Numbered from the stretch's first letter, positions 10,351-21,214 are shown. The stretch: 64,000 bases of DNA from Diplolepis rosae (GCA_030998225.1 JAPYXD010000715.1:6080501-6144500), one strand, 5' to 3'. The notes: generated from the sequence alone by a model not told the origin. A program made the numbers and translations.

Positions 10351-11305
10351 CAGTTCTCACATTGGTATATCGTGTTTGACTGCTTTTATCGTTTTTTGCG
10401 CATACCACACATTTTCTTAATAGATTTTTTTTATGCCGTGTTATTCGCATAAAGTGATGAAAACTGTCTTGCAGTAAGACGCATTTGGTTAACATGGCCA
10501 GATTTATTAGAACTCTTCGCGGTTTTTGATGAATTGACGATGAACCCGTAGTAGCGAAAGGGTTAAATATGAACGTATATATGTACATAGCGCCAGCACA
10601 CACCCACAACGATCGGATTGTTTGTAAATTACACACAAGCGTCGACGAATTTTTTACGCGTGAATCTTACGATTTTTTGAATTTTTTCTATTGGAGGTGA
10701 AAATTTTAAAGTAAATTAAAAAAAATTAAACTGCAGATAATCGAAACTTTTGAGAAAATTATGAATAAATTTCCATGCAAGTCTTATTCAATCTCAAGAA
10801 AATTCCTGCAATTATAGGATGATTAAATCCTCCATGAGCATCCCAGCCTCCACCAAATTGTAAGTTATACATTTTGAATTTTTCATTATGTACAATATGC
10901 ATATTCTAGTGACTAACATCATTATTAAAGAATTTTTATTAATTCCTCGTTGTTTTGGCATAGGGTCAGATTCTTTTGCAAGCCATGAGATAAATTTTTG
11001 AGTTCTATGATCATTCTTATTTTAATTATCTCCTATATTTTAGTCTTTTGCAGAAATTTTGAATTAATCTTTTAAATTATAGCACTGAAGAGGGCCCCCA
11101 TATGTGGCCGAAACGTTTGCCTTCCTTTTTTACGTACTTTTTCACGTATTTTTATATCCAAAATTGATAATTTTGAATCGATGAAAATAAAAAGAATCTG
11201 AACCTATGCCAAAACAACGATAAATTAATAAAAATTCTGTGCATTTGGGGTCAATACAATAGCAAACATGTTATCAAACATGTCATTTTACAATCATTAT
11301 TAAAG
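10351..11305. other. Non-coding stretch
   Basis: No gene seen. It holds CCCGTAGTAGCGAAAGGGTTAA near 10546, an approximate inverse of CCCTTTCGCTACGG near 9254, and a hammerhead-like motif at 11085-11136. Otherwise it is AT-rich filler. Confidence 0.4.
11085..11136 (+). ncRNA. Second hammerhead-like core (unproven)
   Basis: CTGAAGA (11085-11091), a perfect GGCC/GGCC stem around CCCATATGT, then GAAA (11110-11113). A distant ACGT (11132-11135) could pair with the ACGT after the core and would end in GUA. As at 7344, one extra G lies between the core and the stem, and no helix I is evident. The shared deviation suggests one repeat family rather than chance. Confidence 0.3.
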
Positions 11306-11693
11306 TTTTCAGAAACTTCGATATTAGGTTTTTTAGTAGGTCTCGACCTTAAAACAATCGAATAAGTTTATTATGAGTTTTTTGATAAAGTAACGTTATG
11401 AGAATGGAATTGAAAGACGAATTTCATGAAAAAATTTAAAAATTATTACTACTGTTTTCAACTACTTTTTTTTAAACTTACAAAAATTAACAAATAATCA
11501 TTTTTTGCACGAATTCAATACTTCTTATTGAACAACGCAGATATTCATTAGGCAATTATTACTCATGAAATTTCGTGAAGATTATTGAATAACAATTTCA
11601 ACAAATCATAATCAATTATTAATAAAAATAATCGAATGTACACTTTGTATAATAAGATACGATTGGTAAATTTCCTATAATGCACACAGAAAA
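11306..11693 (-). repeat. Inner right inverted arm
   Basis: Reverse complement of 7822-8195. The ~110 bases that separate it from the outer arm (11694-11805) contain ACAGAAAAAAAAGTC and no gene. Confidence 0.75.
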
Positions 11694-11805
11694 AAAAGTC
11701 TTGAATTTGTCACGTCTAATAGACGATTTTGGTTTAAATTTAGCAACCCCGTGTATAAGCGCATAAGTCTGTCCTTATCTAATGGTCTACATTATATCCC
11801 ACCTA

Positions 11806-12632
11806 AAAATTTTAGTACCTTTAGCTTATAATTGTTTCATCTGAAATATTTAATTAATTGGAATTTGAAATGATTTTCATGAATAAATTACTTAGTTTTC
11901 CAAAGTCCGAAGACTATTTCAATTTTTTTGATATATAACATTTAAATCTTTGCAACTTGTTCAATTCTAAATTTGAAATATTACTAATTGAGCAGTTTTC
12001 AATACCTCATTATTTTTAATCAGTTCACTTATGATTCTCTTGTAAGCTTTTAATTAATCACTTTTAAAAAGCACTAATAGCCTTAAAAAAGGCTTTAAAT
12101 GTTAAAAAAAATTTGAATTCAAACGATTTTAAAACTCTTTTATGTTCAGATCATTGTACCATTAATTTATCGGATTTATATTGTACTTTTGTGACACTTT
12201 AATGTCTGTAATTTAATTTTCATTTGGAAGATTGTAAGAGTATTGGATCTAAATTCTAAACTCAGAATTCCAATTTCTCATTTTGACCAAAAATATTGAC
12301 AGTAACGATTTTTCCCTTTATAGATGTACTTAATTACCTCAGGTATAGGTAAGGAAAAATCAAAGAGTTATTTCCTGTAAGTAATTATTTATTTAGTTAT
12401 TTCATAAATTTCGGGTGGAACCTAAGGAAGTAAGTATTTTCAGCCATTAAAGGTGTTGCAAAGTTTTTCCTACATAAGCAAACTTGAGGCTAGGTTTCCA
12501 CATTTTTTCTTTAAAGCAGTGTTTTTATATTTTCAGAAAATAGAATTACAAGAAAGGTAATTATGATAGAATGTATTATGTAAAAGTTATAATTATTTAA
12601 AAAATTTACAAAAAAATACAATTAATTAACAT
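11806..12632 (-). repeat. Outer right inverted arm
   Basis: Reverse complement of 5884-6705; ends ATTAATTAACATT. The decayed protein at 12651 begins within 20 bases of this end. Confidence 0.8.
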
Positions 12633-12650
12633 TATAAATACATTGCTCTC

Positions 12651-13764
12651 TTGTTCAAATTCAGCGGAAACAATGTCAATTCTGAAAACATTATGAAAGA
12701 TTGCTCTGAAAGGTTGGAACAGAAAATCATGAGTATTTATGGGGAGGAAATAACAAACGAAATGTCGAATGGTCCACGTAACAAAAAGATAGTTTACAAG
12801 CGCGACCTAGACATTAGTAAGCTGGCTTGCGAGACCCTCATTTCGGAAAAGAAAGAGAAGCACAAAATCCGAGATGTTGCTTATAAATTAAGAAATTCGG
12901 TCAAGTCTATTTTTTGTAGAAAACTACCTGACAAAGTAACCGTTGACGACGTCATTTAGGGCAAATGTGACATTCCCGATAAACTTTTACAGTTTATGCG
13001 TGACCTTATTCAAGGTCCTGATATCCGACGCAAAAATTCTGACACGAAAATTAAATCTCTATGCAGCAATATTGTGTACATCATTTCGAAGGGTCGCGTG
13101 AAGCCAGGAAAACATGTATGGCTGGGGTTAGTAGTAAAGTCACTGACAGGTTCGCGAAAGGTTCTGACAATTTTGAACAGGTATGGTCATAGCATTGGCT
13201 ACAATTTAATAGAGGAAATCGAAACTGAATTGGCGTATGCAGCCCATTATGAGGACTTGAAAGTACCACCGGGAATTGATGCAGTTGATGGGCTGAGTAC
13301 TCATTTAGCGTTTGACAATTTCGATCATTTCGTGAATACTCAAGATTGTAAAGATACCTTACACGATACGGTTGGAATAATTTACCAATTTTCTGCTCCC
13401 AAAACCGACGCTCCTATCGCACTTGAAGGAAATGAATCTGTCCCTTTAATTCATTCCGAAACCCGAGTACCTAGAAAAACGACGAAAGTTCAATGAGTTG
13501 CCCTATGATATTGCGCCTTATTATCGGAAAACGCCGAAAGCAGTGTCACTTTTTTTTTGTTGATAAAATTCTCTCTTTCATAGCCGAGTGTAATCCATCA
13601 AATAAGAGTGCATCCACACAGGACATGCTTTGGGCCATGAAATATTCTCACTGTGATGAAACGTCAATGTGGTTAGGTCATAAGTGTCGCAGTTCTGTTG
13701 ATAGAAGCTAAATTCAGAAAGTAGAATACATGCCCCCCATTAATTTATCACCATCATCAGATAC
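12651..13764 (+). pseudogene. Decayed transposon-associated protein, second uncharacterised family
   Basis: A frame from ~12651 to a stop at 12957, continuing in the same frame to 13494. It then continues after a +1/-1 shift (ELPYDIAPYY..., then SFIAECNPSNKSASTQDMLW) to ~13740. Diagnostic blocks of a family I know from arthropod and cnidarian genomes are KSLTGSRKVLTILNRYGHSI (~13132-13190), EEIETELA, LAFDNFDHFVNT, DTLHDTVGIIYQ (~13355), then MLWAMKYSHCDETSMWLG and EYMPPINLSPSSDTVVYE. The N-terminus has no clear ATG, and the C-terminus is cut where an unrelated repeat begins at 13765. One nonsense codon and at least one frameshift make it inactive. The family's molecular role is not known to me; it is typically found as repeated, transposon-like genes. 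Confidence 0.7.
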
Positions 13765-13862
13765 AGTCGTCTACGAAAAGACGTAAAGATTTGATGAAAA
13801 TTCTGAAAGTCATTTTTTACATAAAACCAATACCTTCTCATCCATAATGAGAATGTAAAAAT
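13765..13862 (-). repeat. Repeat fragment shared with 63668-63775
   Basis: The stretch from AAGACGTAAAGATTTGATG to ATGAGAATGTAAAAA is the reverse complement of 63668-63775 with few changes. It abuts the decayed protein and marks its truncation. No coding. Confidence 0.7.
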
Positions 13863-14218
13863 TAAAGGAACCACATCCTGTGAAAACCGTTACGAAAGCA
13901 GTAGAGGGTTTTCCTCTGCAGCTAATGGAAGATTTTGAGCAAACGGAAAAGCTAGAAAACGGACAAAAGCGAACAAACATGATGAGAAAAATTACAACAA
14001 TAATAGGAACGATTATCATTTTAGAAGTGTAAAAATTATTTCTGTATATTCCGGATTGAAAGCTGCACGTTCGACAGGAATTGGATCTGATCTATCTTTG
14101 AGAGGATTCGTGACCTTGGCTATAAAAGAATGCAAATAAATGCAAAATAAGCTATTATTTATTAAGGCTGAGCCACTAGGCGATATAAGATCTTCCTGTG
14201 GAGTAGGAGATTTCGGAC

Positions 14219-14290
14219 GCCTGTGTAGCTCAGTGGTTAGAGCAGTCGACCGGCAATGGAAAGACCTGGGCTCGAATCCCAGCGCAGTCG
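14219..14290 (+). repeat. tRNA-derived (SINE-like) repeat
   Basis: A recognisable tRNA fold: acceptor GCCTGTG/CGCAGTC with one mismatch, D-arm GCTC...GAGC, T-arm CTGGG-CTCGAAT-CCCAG (B box GGCTCGAATCC). The anticodon loop reads CCGGCAA, i.e. anticodon GGC but with C instead of U at position 33. The lower anticodon stem is spoiled here (TGGAA versus TCGAA in the copy at 22326). Copies with the same downstream tail (AAGCGTC, T-run, CCACAGAAAGAT) lie at 22326-22400 and 55622-55690, so this is a dispersed repeat rather than a working tRNA gene. Confidence 0.6.
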
Positions 14291-15088
14291 AAAGCGTCTT
14301 TTTTTCCACAGAAAGATTTCGAATTCTTTAAATTAAAATCTTAAACTTGTGAAAATTGGTCTTTAGCAATATCCAAAAACGTTCAGTCAATAAGAAATTT
14401 CGTGGAATAAATAATTTGAAATTCAGAATAATTCACTTAGCATTGTAATTTATACTTTCTTCACAGTTTTTCACACGTCAATTTTGTTACGCTAGTAAAA
14501 AAACACATTTTCTAAAGAATCGCAAACGAAATCAAGAAATCTAGTAATTTAATTACATTAAGACCATGGATCAACCAAAATATATATAAAGTTAAAAATT
14601 TGTGTCAACTCGAGAATTTTTATAATCATAAAAAAATATATTTCAAAAAAATGTTTTTCTTTAATTTAAGAAATCTAAAAGTTAACAGACCTTCCTTGGT
14701 GACTTTTTTTTATCTCACCAATTTTTTACTTAATATTTTGCACGGACAAAAATTTAGACAAAAAAATCGATCATATGGTCTAGGTGATCCATGGCCTTAA
14801 GCTTAAAACACCTGACAATATACTAATTATAAGTGCTCCATCAAAATATACATAAATGGAAGGGGACAGGGTGTGGCATATTGTAAAACTTATGCAAAGA
14901 AAACATTTATATCTCTCAACTTTAAATTTAGAAAATCAATTTAAATTAAAATACAAATGTAGATCAAAACATTTTTTACCTTTGTAAAACAAGTTAATAT
15001 AAAGCGTTGACGTAAGCGTTGTAATAACAAGTAAACAGGCGTGAACAACGATCTACATATTTACTGAAAGATACATTAATTATATATA
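14291..15088. other. AT-rich non-coding stretch
   Basis: No recognisable gene. The start carries the tail of the tRNA-like repeat. A 66-codon open frame at 14600-14800 is lysine/phenylalanine-rich as expected from AT-rich DNA and has no recognisable motif. Confidence 0.4.
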
Positions 15089-15211
15089 CCATGTCTCCAT
15101 CATCCAAATTTATATCCGAGGTTAACCATTGGTTAGAGTAGGATATAACTACTTTCTTCTCATTCCATTCAATAATTAATCCCTAACATAATTCTGACGG
15201 TGGAGACATGG
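15089..15211. mobile_element. 123-bp MITE with TA target duplication
   Basis: CCATGTCTCCATC at the left and GACGGTGGAGACATGG at the right, flanked by TA on both sides (15087-15088 and 15212-15213). TA duplication and short TIRs fit the Tc1/mariner superfamily, but no transposase links it. Confidence 0.6.
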
Positions 15212-15358
15212 TAATTGTGCGTTAAAAGACTCGAACGTGTCTCTTTCTATGAAACCTTGATAAAAAAGGACAGAACGTCATTTGAGCCAATGACGAAATG
15301 AGTAAGGGGGAAACAGTGGAAATAGTGGGAGCGGCCATATAACTTGAGGCTATTTCTT

Positions 15359-17181
15359 ATGGTGCATTTATACCAGCCCCCTGCATCTCTGAGTTGAAAA
15401 TGACATGAATTGTGACTGGCTGCCATGGTGGCGCTGACTGTTCATTGGGCCGACTCACACGGAAATCACATTACAAAACATAGTTTTTTAAGCTTTTCTC
15501 TGTAAATTTTCAAATTTGCGAGTTCTTGAACGGTAGTGAGATAAAGTTCGCGAGTTTAGAAACAAATTTCCAAAAAAATTGAAGTAAAAAATGGTGAAAT
15601 GTGTGTGTTTTGGGTGCAAATCCGGATATAGGTCTTGCTCTGACAAAGTTCGCTTTTTCATTGTACCGAAGGATGAAAATACGATAAAATTATGGCAAAT
15701 TGCTATCCTTCGCGATAACATCAAATTAAAAGCAGGTCATGCGATTTGCGAAAAGCATTTTAAGCCAGAAGATATTCTTCAAGAGAGGTTAACCTATACG
15801 CCCGATGGAGTAACAGTTTTGGGAAGAGTAAGTACATCGAACACATTGTTTATTTTCTTAATTAGTTTAAAATAAAACATTTTATTTAATAGAGATATTA
15901 ACAATTAATTTCATAATATAATAAAGTTTAATGTCTCAATATTAATTAATTGTATCTAGTTGTGCAATGAATTTTTTTTGCACCGCAATAGATGTCTCTC
16001 AAATACTTATCTCAAACAAATTCAGTTCCAAACATTTTGTATGATAGAAGTTAAAAAATAGATAAATGAAAGTGACTGAAGTAAAGAATAGTTGAAAAAG
16101 AATATTTTTTAAAATTCTGAATTAAAGTTAATGCGAGCCTGTTAAAATTGGATTGTGTTGAAATGGAAAAAAAATTTCTGATTTCTAACAATTTTGTTAT
16201 TAAAATGAAGTTTTGAACTTTATAAAAGAATATGTTTAGATTTTTTGGTAAAAATTCCTAAAGTAATAGGAATTTAAAACTTAAATTTCTAATTTAAAAA
16301 AAATAAGATGGCTGATATAAAGAAGGCAAAACTTGAAAAGAAAAAGGCAGCAAAGCTGACTGAGTCCTAACTTAATAATTTGTTCACATACCAAATATTA
16401 TATTTATGAGATGTTCAAAATGGATGAGAACACCGTATCATCTAAACAAAAAAATTAGACGTTAATATAAGTTATCAGAGAATTAATTTTATTAGATAAA
16501 CTCCAGTCAATTAAAAAATCACTTTTACTCGATGTTATTTATACAATAATCTAAGTGCAATTTGTTTTAAAACTATTTCACTGCTTTGAATTATAATATA
16601 TTAAAATAATATATTATTAATATATTTTATAGTATAATATGAACACATTTTAGTCCAAATTCCAAACAGTATTTTTGAAATGTTTTTTTGAAAAGGAGTT
16701 TCATTTAATTACAGTAGTAATATATAGTATATGTATTATGTGTTTTTGTTATATGTTATATTATATATGTGTTATATAATATGAAAAATTATCAAATTTT
16801 ATTATAACGAGGTTAATTATTAGTATTAATATTTAAATGAACGCAAAACAATAATAAAATAAAAAACATGATACAAATAATGCAATTCCCGCCAGAATTT
16901 AGAAATAAGATTTTCTGCATAAAGTGAATTTCTTAACCTTTTCGAAGAGAATAAATTTTTGTGAAAAATATGAAGATCTTATTAGGTTATTGTCATGTAT
17001 AAGAAAATGCGATAAAATAGTTATTATTAGGAGAAAATTAATTTTTTATGCTCTTTCCCATGCATTTTTTTGAATCTAGGGCCTATGAACAGTCAGCGCC
17101 GCCACCGGCGGCAGTCAACTTTCACGTAATTTTTTTCTTATGCATTTGGTGGCAAGATACAGGGGGCTGATTTATACCTCT
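15359..17181. mobile_element. P-like element carrying only a THAP exon
   Basis: Left end ATGGTGCATTTATACCAGCC (15359) and right end CAGGGGGCTGATTTATA (to 17181) are inverted. Subterminal blocks GGCGCTGACTGTTCAT and its inverse (~15432 and ~17082) form a second inverted pair. The right end of the relic at 31963-33070 (GGCTGGTATAAATGCACCAT) confirms the true end sequence. Inside is a single THAP exon followed by ~1.3 kb of non-coding AT-rich DNA, with no catalytic exon. It is therefore non-autonomous, though it may have made a THAP-only protein. Confidence 0.65.
15591..15827 (+). CDS. THAP-domain exon (first exon of a P/THAP9-type gene)
   Basis: ATG at 15591 opens a frame with a complete C2CH THAP zinc finger. 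It has MVKCVCFGC (Cys4, Cys9), the conserved F of VRFFIVP, W of IKLWQIAI, and the closing CEKH (Cys53-x2-His56) in AICEKHFKPEDI. THAP fingers bind DNA; in P-element and THAP9-type transposases they recognise subterminal transposon sites. The exon is followed by a good donor, GGAAGA|GTAAGT at 15828, conserved in the relic at 32190, so the frame to 15875 is read-through into an intron. No downstream exon is seen before the right TIR. Intact as an exon, but a complete gene is not present here. Confidence 0.75.
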
Positions 17182-18085
17182 GTCTGCCTGACCGGTGCGG
17201 ACAGAAAATTCATAAGAGCAAAAAAGACAGACGTTTTATTTTTGTCCTATATAATATCAAAGGCCTAGAAATGTCCTCAAGTAAATGGGCGCCAGGGATG
17301 TGAAGTTATGCATAACTTTATGATTTTAAAGTATATTATGTCAAAAACGTAATATACGTAGAAAAATATGTAAAAAATGTAATAAATTTAAAAAACTTTT
17401 AAACACCACCCTGAAATTTTTAAAAATGTGGTGATATTTTGAAATTACAAGAAATTTTTATTGATAGTTTTTTCAAAATTATTTAATAGTGATTGTTATT
17501 TTATTTTGTGTTTTTGGTATTAAGATCAAAAGATTTGGTTTGATTCCTTAATGAAAATCAGAAAAAATTTATGATTGTGGAGAGATTGCTCCACGTTCAC
17601 AACAGACATTCCCGCACTCTCTTAGACTTAGCGGAAAATTTAAATCCAAAATGAATTGACTCTCACTAGAGAAGCTATTTGGTACTATACATTATTGTAT
17701 TTATGATAAATTCCTTTTTAATCGTTTGTTGGTCGTTTGATAGCGTTTGGTAGTCCATTTTTTACGTATGGTGGTCAGAATTAAAGAAGTTATGAAGTTT
17801 TTATCAGGGATAGCACTCCATATTTTGGGATTTTTCAAGAATTCCTTTTTACATCGCTTGGTGGTCGTACGTGGTAACAAGAAATTTGGATTGATAGTTT
17901 TTTCAGTTATTTAGTGGTGTTTGTTATTTTATTTTATGTAACAAAACGTAAAGCAATTAAAATTTATAGAGTTTATTAACTAATATACTAACTTTATAAA
18001 TGTTTTTGTTTTGTTAAGAAATATAAAATAGCAACTAAGTGTTGCCATCTCCAAAAAAAAAAAAAAAATTTCGGAGGTCGTCCGC
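17182..18085. other. AT-rich non-coding stretch
   Basis: No gene. The sequence is AT-rich with short direct repeats such as GTTTGGTAGTCC / TGGTGGTC and ends in an A-run at ~18047-18068. Confidence 0.4.
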
Positions 18086-18135
18086 GGGGACGTGTATCGA
18101 AATCCCGACGTCTCAATGTCCCGACAAGTGTAGTG
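18086..18135 (+). repeat. Family X terminal fragment
   Basis: GTATCGAAATCCCGAC...TGTCCCGACAAGTGTAGTG matches the end of the X elements at 23321 and 20768 (AAATCCCGAC, AGTGTAGTG). It is cut off exactly where the P-like element starts. Confidence 0.55.
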
Positions 18136-18365
18136 CAGCCCTGTCCGACTAAAAACAAAATGGCAGTTCCTTAGTGATTATAATTTGTATGTGCGAAGTT
18201 TTCTCACCAGAGCGGCGCTGCACGCGGCACGCTCTACAAAAGCATCATACTAATAGACAAATATTTAAAAAATTTTAAATAATTAAGTTTCTGAACGATA
18301 TGAAATGAAAAAATGTTCCCAAAATGATGCTAGGACATAAAATACACATTTTGCATAAATCTAGT

Positions 18366-18605
18366 GCCAGCACCGCACCAGCACTGAAGGCTAGCGCTAG
18401 TGCAGTACCGCTGGTCAGCACTATGCCGTTCTTAACTATCAGAGTTCCGCCAGCACCACGCCAGCACTGAAGGTCAGCGCTAACGCAGCACTGCTGGTCA
18501 GCACTATGCCGGTGTTACCTTTCGAAGCTTTGCCAGCACCGCGACAGACTTCATGAGGATCTACTGCCAGCACTATGCCAGCGCTGGAAGTCCGCTGGCA
18601 GTGGT
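18366..18605. repeat. GC-rich minisatellite, ~83-bp period
   Basis: GCCAGCACC..CCAGCACTGAAGG and CTGGTCAGCACTATGCCG recur at 18366, 18449 and in weaker form to ~18600. GC content is far above the surroundings. Frames on both strands here are repeat translations. Confidence 0.65.
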
Positions 18606-18807
18606 GGCGCGGTGCTGCGCCAGTTGTAAATTTCCGCCTGGGATGTTGCATTCAAAATCCATTTAGTATTTCTTTAGCTTCCTTAATTTCAGAAAATTTA
18701 ACTGAACAAGATAAAAATATTTTATTCAGTATGAGATTTCGAATGGAATATTATCAATACTGTATAAAAGTTTCACTAATTTTTTGTTCCTTTCCTTTTG
18801 TTTATAG

Positions 18808-19494
18808 AGATTTTTTGGCACTATCAGATTAGCTGGAGGAACAAATGATCATCCTTGTACACCAACCTTCTTGCAAATATATAAGATATTAGCTGCCTTT
18901 AGCATTTTAAAACCTCCAAAGCTTGGAAATTGTAGTACTTTCGATGGCAACCCTCCACAGCCCTTAATAACAATTTCAAAATTGAAAGAATTAAATCAGT
19001 CGAATAGTAAAAGCGCAATTCAAGAAATTCGAAAAAAGTTAAAAGCAATAATCGATTGTGAAGACACTGATTTTAGTAATTTTGTAGATGCAGTAGCGCA
19101 CGATTATGCTTTACCAGCTGTTAGAGATTGTTTGATTTTTTACACAACTGGTCGTATAACTGCTTACATTAAAGAGCACACTCAGTGTTCGACATGCTTA
19201 AATGCATTTTTGACTACTTCTGAAATTAATGCAGATACGATATCTTTTTCTTGTGATCAGTTACCTGAAAGTTTGAGTAGATTTGCAAAAATAAATAAAG
19301 ATTTCATACATCCAAATGTTAAGTTATACAAGCTTATCACAGTTGTCGAATATCTATTTAACAAACATTGCCGGTCTAGCAATTCTTTTGATCTAATTCT
19401 AGACGATTTAATTTCATCTGATGAAAAAAAATTTAGTTTTCAATGCAAAGAAGATGCCAATGAAGCTGTAGAGATGTTAGCATATGTGATTTAA
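18808..19494 (+). CDS. P-element/THAP9-type transposase, C-terminal exon
   Basis: The frame opens right after an acceptor (TTTGTTTATAG|AGA at 18807/18808) with RFFGTIRLAGGTNDHPCTPT followed by FLQIYKILAAFSILKPPKLGNC. This is the characteristic C-terminal block of P-element and THAP9 transposases (R-F-F-G...GG...P...F). It continues for 228 codons to a stop at 19492-19494, with ITAYIKEHTQCSTCLNAFLT (paired cysteines) around residues 112-131. No stop or frameshift interrupts it. The upstream exons with the THAP finger, GTP-binding region and the catalytic acidic residues are not found in the element, so it is a fragment. Intact coding over 229 codons suggests recent loss or selection. Confidence 0.7.
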   Translation, partial: RFFGTIRLAGGTNDHPCTPTFLQIYKILAAFSILKPPKLGNCSTFDGNPPQPLITISKLKELNQSNSKSAIQEIRKKLKAIIDCEDTDFSNFVDAVAHDYALPAVRDCLIFYTTGRITAYIKEHTQCSTCLNAFLTTSEINADTISFSCDQLPESLSRFAKINKDFIHPNVKLYKLITVVEYLFNKHCRSSNSFDLILDDLISSDEKKFSFQCKEDANEAVEMLAYVI

Positions 19495-19965
19495 TTTTAT
19501 TTTAAATAAGAATAAGACAATTCGTAAGACAGGAAATGGCTGAAATTTAAAAATTTAGCGTCTTGAAAAAAAAGCATGCCAAGCTTTGCCACACTTAACT
19601 AGTCATCATCGATCTGTACATGTTAAAAATTTAAAATATGTTAAAAATATGTACTAGCAAATTTTATAGTAATGAATATTGTTTGTCATGTGAAACAAAA
19701 TTTATTTTTCAATGCAAAGAACATGCCAATGAAGCGGTAGAGATGTTAGCATATGTGATTTAATTTTATTTTAAATAAGAATGAGACAATTCGTAAGACA
19801 GGAAATGGCTGAAATTTAAAAATTCAGCGTCTTGAAAAAAAAGCATGCCAAGCTTTGCCACACTTAACTAGTCATCATCGATCTGTACATGTTAAAAATT
19901 TAAAAAATGTTTAAAATATGTACTAGCAAATTTTATAGTAATGAATATTTTTTGTTACATTTACA
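19437..19965 (+). repeat. Tandem duplication of the transposase 3' end, 269-bp period
   Basis: TTTTCAATGCAAAG to TAGTAATGAATATT (19437-19680) is repeated almost exactly 269 bp on (19706-19950), including the codons EDANEAVEMLAYVI and the stop. The second copy cannot be translated from the main frame. Confidence 0.8.
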
Positions 19966-20472
19966 AATTTTTAATTAAGTATATATTTCCCTTCACATGG
20001 TTTTTTATGTTGAACACAGGGCTTAACAAAATATTTATTTTTCATTTCATTTGTTTGAAGCTGGAAAATAAAAATGGAAAATACTTCTACTTAGAAGCTT
20101 AAGCTTTTTATTTATTTTTAAATATATTTTCAGTTATATGGGAATAACAAAAAAAATGTTGTTCAGGGTCTCAAGAATTCTTCATGCGTATCCACAGTAT
20201 ATATTTTACGAAGTTTAATGTGTTCTTTTTTTTATTTTGTATTAATTGATTTATGCAAAATGTGTATTTTATGTCCTAGAATCATTTTAGGAACATTTTT
20301 TCATTTCATATTGTTCAGAAACTTAATTACTTAAATTTTTTAAATACTTGTCTATTAGTACAATGCTTCTGTAGAGCGTGCTGCGTGCAGCGCCGCTCTG
20401 GTGAGAAAACTTCGCACATAGAAACTATAATCACTAAGGAACCGCCATTTTGTTTTCAGTCGGACAGGGCTG

Positions 20473-20767
20473 AAACAAACGGTCATCATAAACTACAAAT
20501 TTATGACATTTTTTTTTATAATAAAAAATTAAAAGAATGACAAGCGACAAGTAGGTATTCAAAATAGGCGGAAATTAATTTTGCAGTTGAGAAATATAAT
20601 TATTAATAAATGTATGACTTACTTTTACGCTAGAAAATTTTGTTTTATCAATTTCCCGACGATTTCCATATATTTCTTTCGTCCAAGACCAACCTAACTT
20701 ACAGTCTATCCCTACCACATGGCCTGTGACGTCAACTTGGTTATCTCAATCAACCTTAGTAAATATC
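20473..20767. other. Non-coding flank
   Basis: AT-rich; no gene or repeat end that I can name. Confidence 0.3.
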
Positions 20768-20861
20768 AATGTCCCGGCAAGTGTAGTGCGATTGAGTTTT
20801 CTATGGAAAATAAAAGCATGACAAAAGCAAACAAGAAATGGTCGTGAGCTGTGTGTCGAGA

Positions 20862-21023
20862 CAGTGATCCCAGAACGTGGGAGCTGGAGGCCCCCACCAT
20901 TGATGCCTCATGCTCATTGTGTCTTCATCATTCAACCAACCTATGGCAGTAGAGCGAGAAAGAAGCCATGAGCTGGTGGGGTTTATGGTGGGGGGCGCCA
21001 GCTCCCACGTTCTGGGATCACTG
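20862..21023. mobile_element. 162-bp hAT-like MITE with 8-bp target duplication
   Basis: Inverted ends CAGTGATCCCAGAACGTGGG / CCCACGTTCTGGGATCACTG, flanked by the perfect 8-bp duplication TGTCGAGA (20854-20861, 21024-21031). The uninterrupted target can be read in the X element at 26730 (TGTGTCGAGACAACTG), which proves the insertion. CAG...CTG ends with 8-bp duplications are typical of hAT. A sister copy is at 63096-63265. Confidence 0.9.
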
Positions 21024-21214
21024 TGTCGAGACAACTGTGGAAGATTAGGTATCCTATCTGCTTGCTAGGTGGTGCTGACCATGAAATAAATCCCATACGC
21101 ATAAATAAAAAAAACATAATGTATATTTTTTCGTAACAATAAAGAGTAGAATATAAAAATACAATTAGGATAAAATGATTAACATTGTTTTTAATAAAAT
21201 TCAACATTAATTAA

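Larger units (their letters stand above)
18136..20472. mobile_element. P-like element carrying only the catalytic C-terminal exon
   Basis: Inverted ends of ~225 bp: 18136-18362 (CAGCCCTGTCCGACT...) and 20250-20472 (...AGTCGGACAGGGCTG), roughly 90 percent alike by eye. Inside are a GC-rich minisatellite (18366-18605), one P-type transposase exon (18808-19494) and a tandem duplication of its 3' end. No THAP exon or central exons are present. No convincing 8-bp target duplication is seen (GTGTAGTG versus AAACAAAC). Confidence 0.65.

Noticed and set aside
14219..14290. Functional tRNA gene (anticodon GGC, Ala)
   Set aside because: Position 33 is C, the anticodon stem is broken in this copy, and other copies share a non-tRNA tail, as in a SINE.
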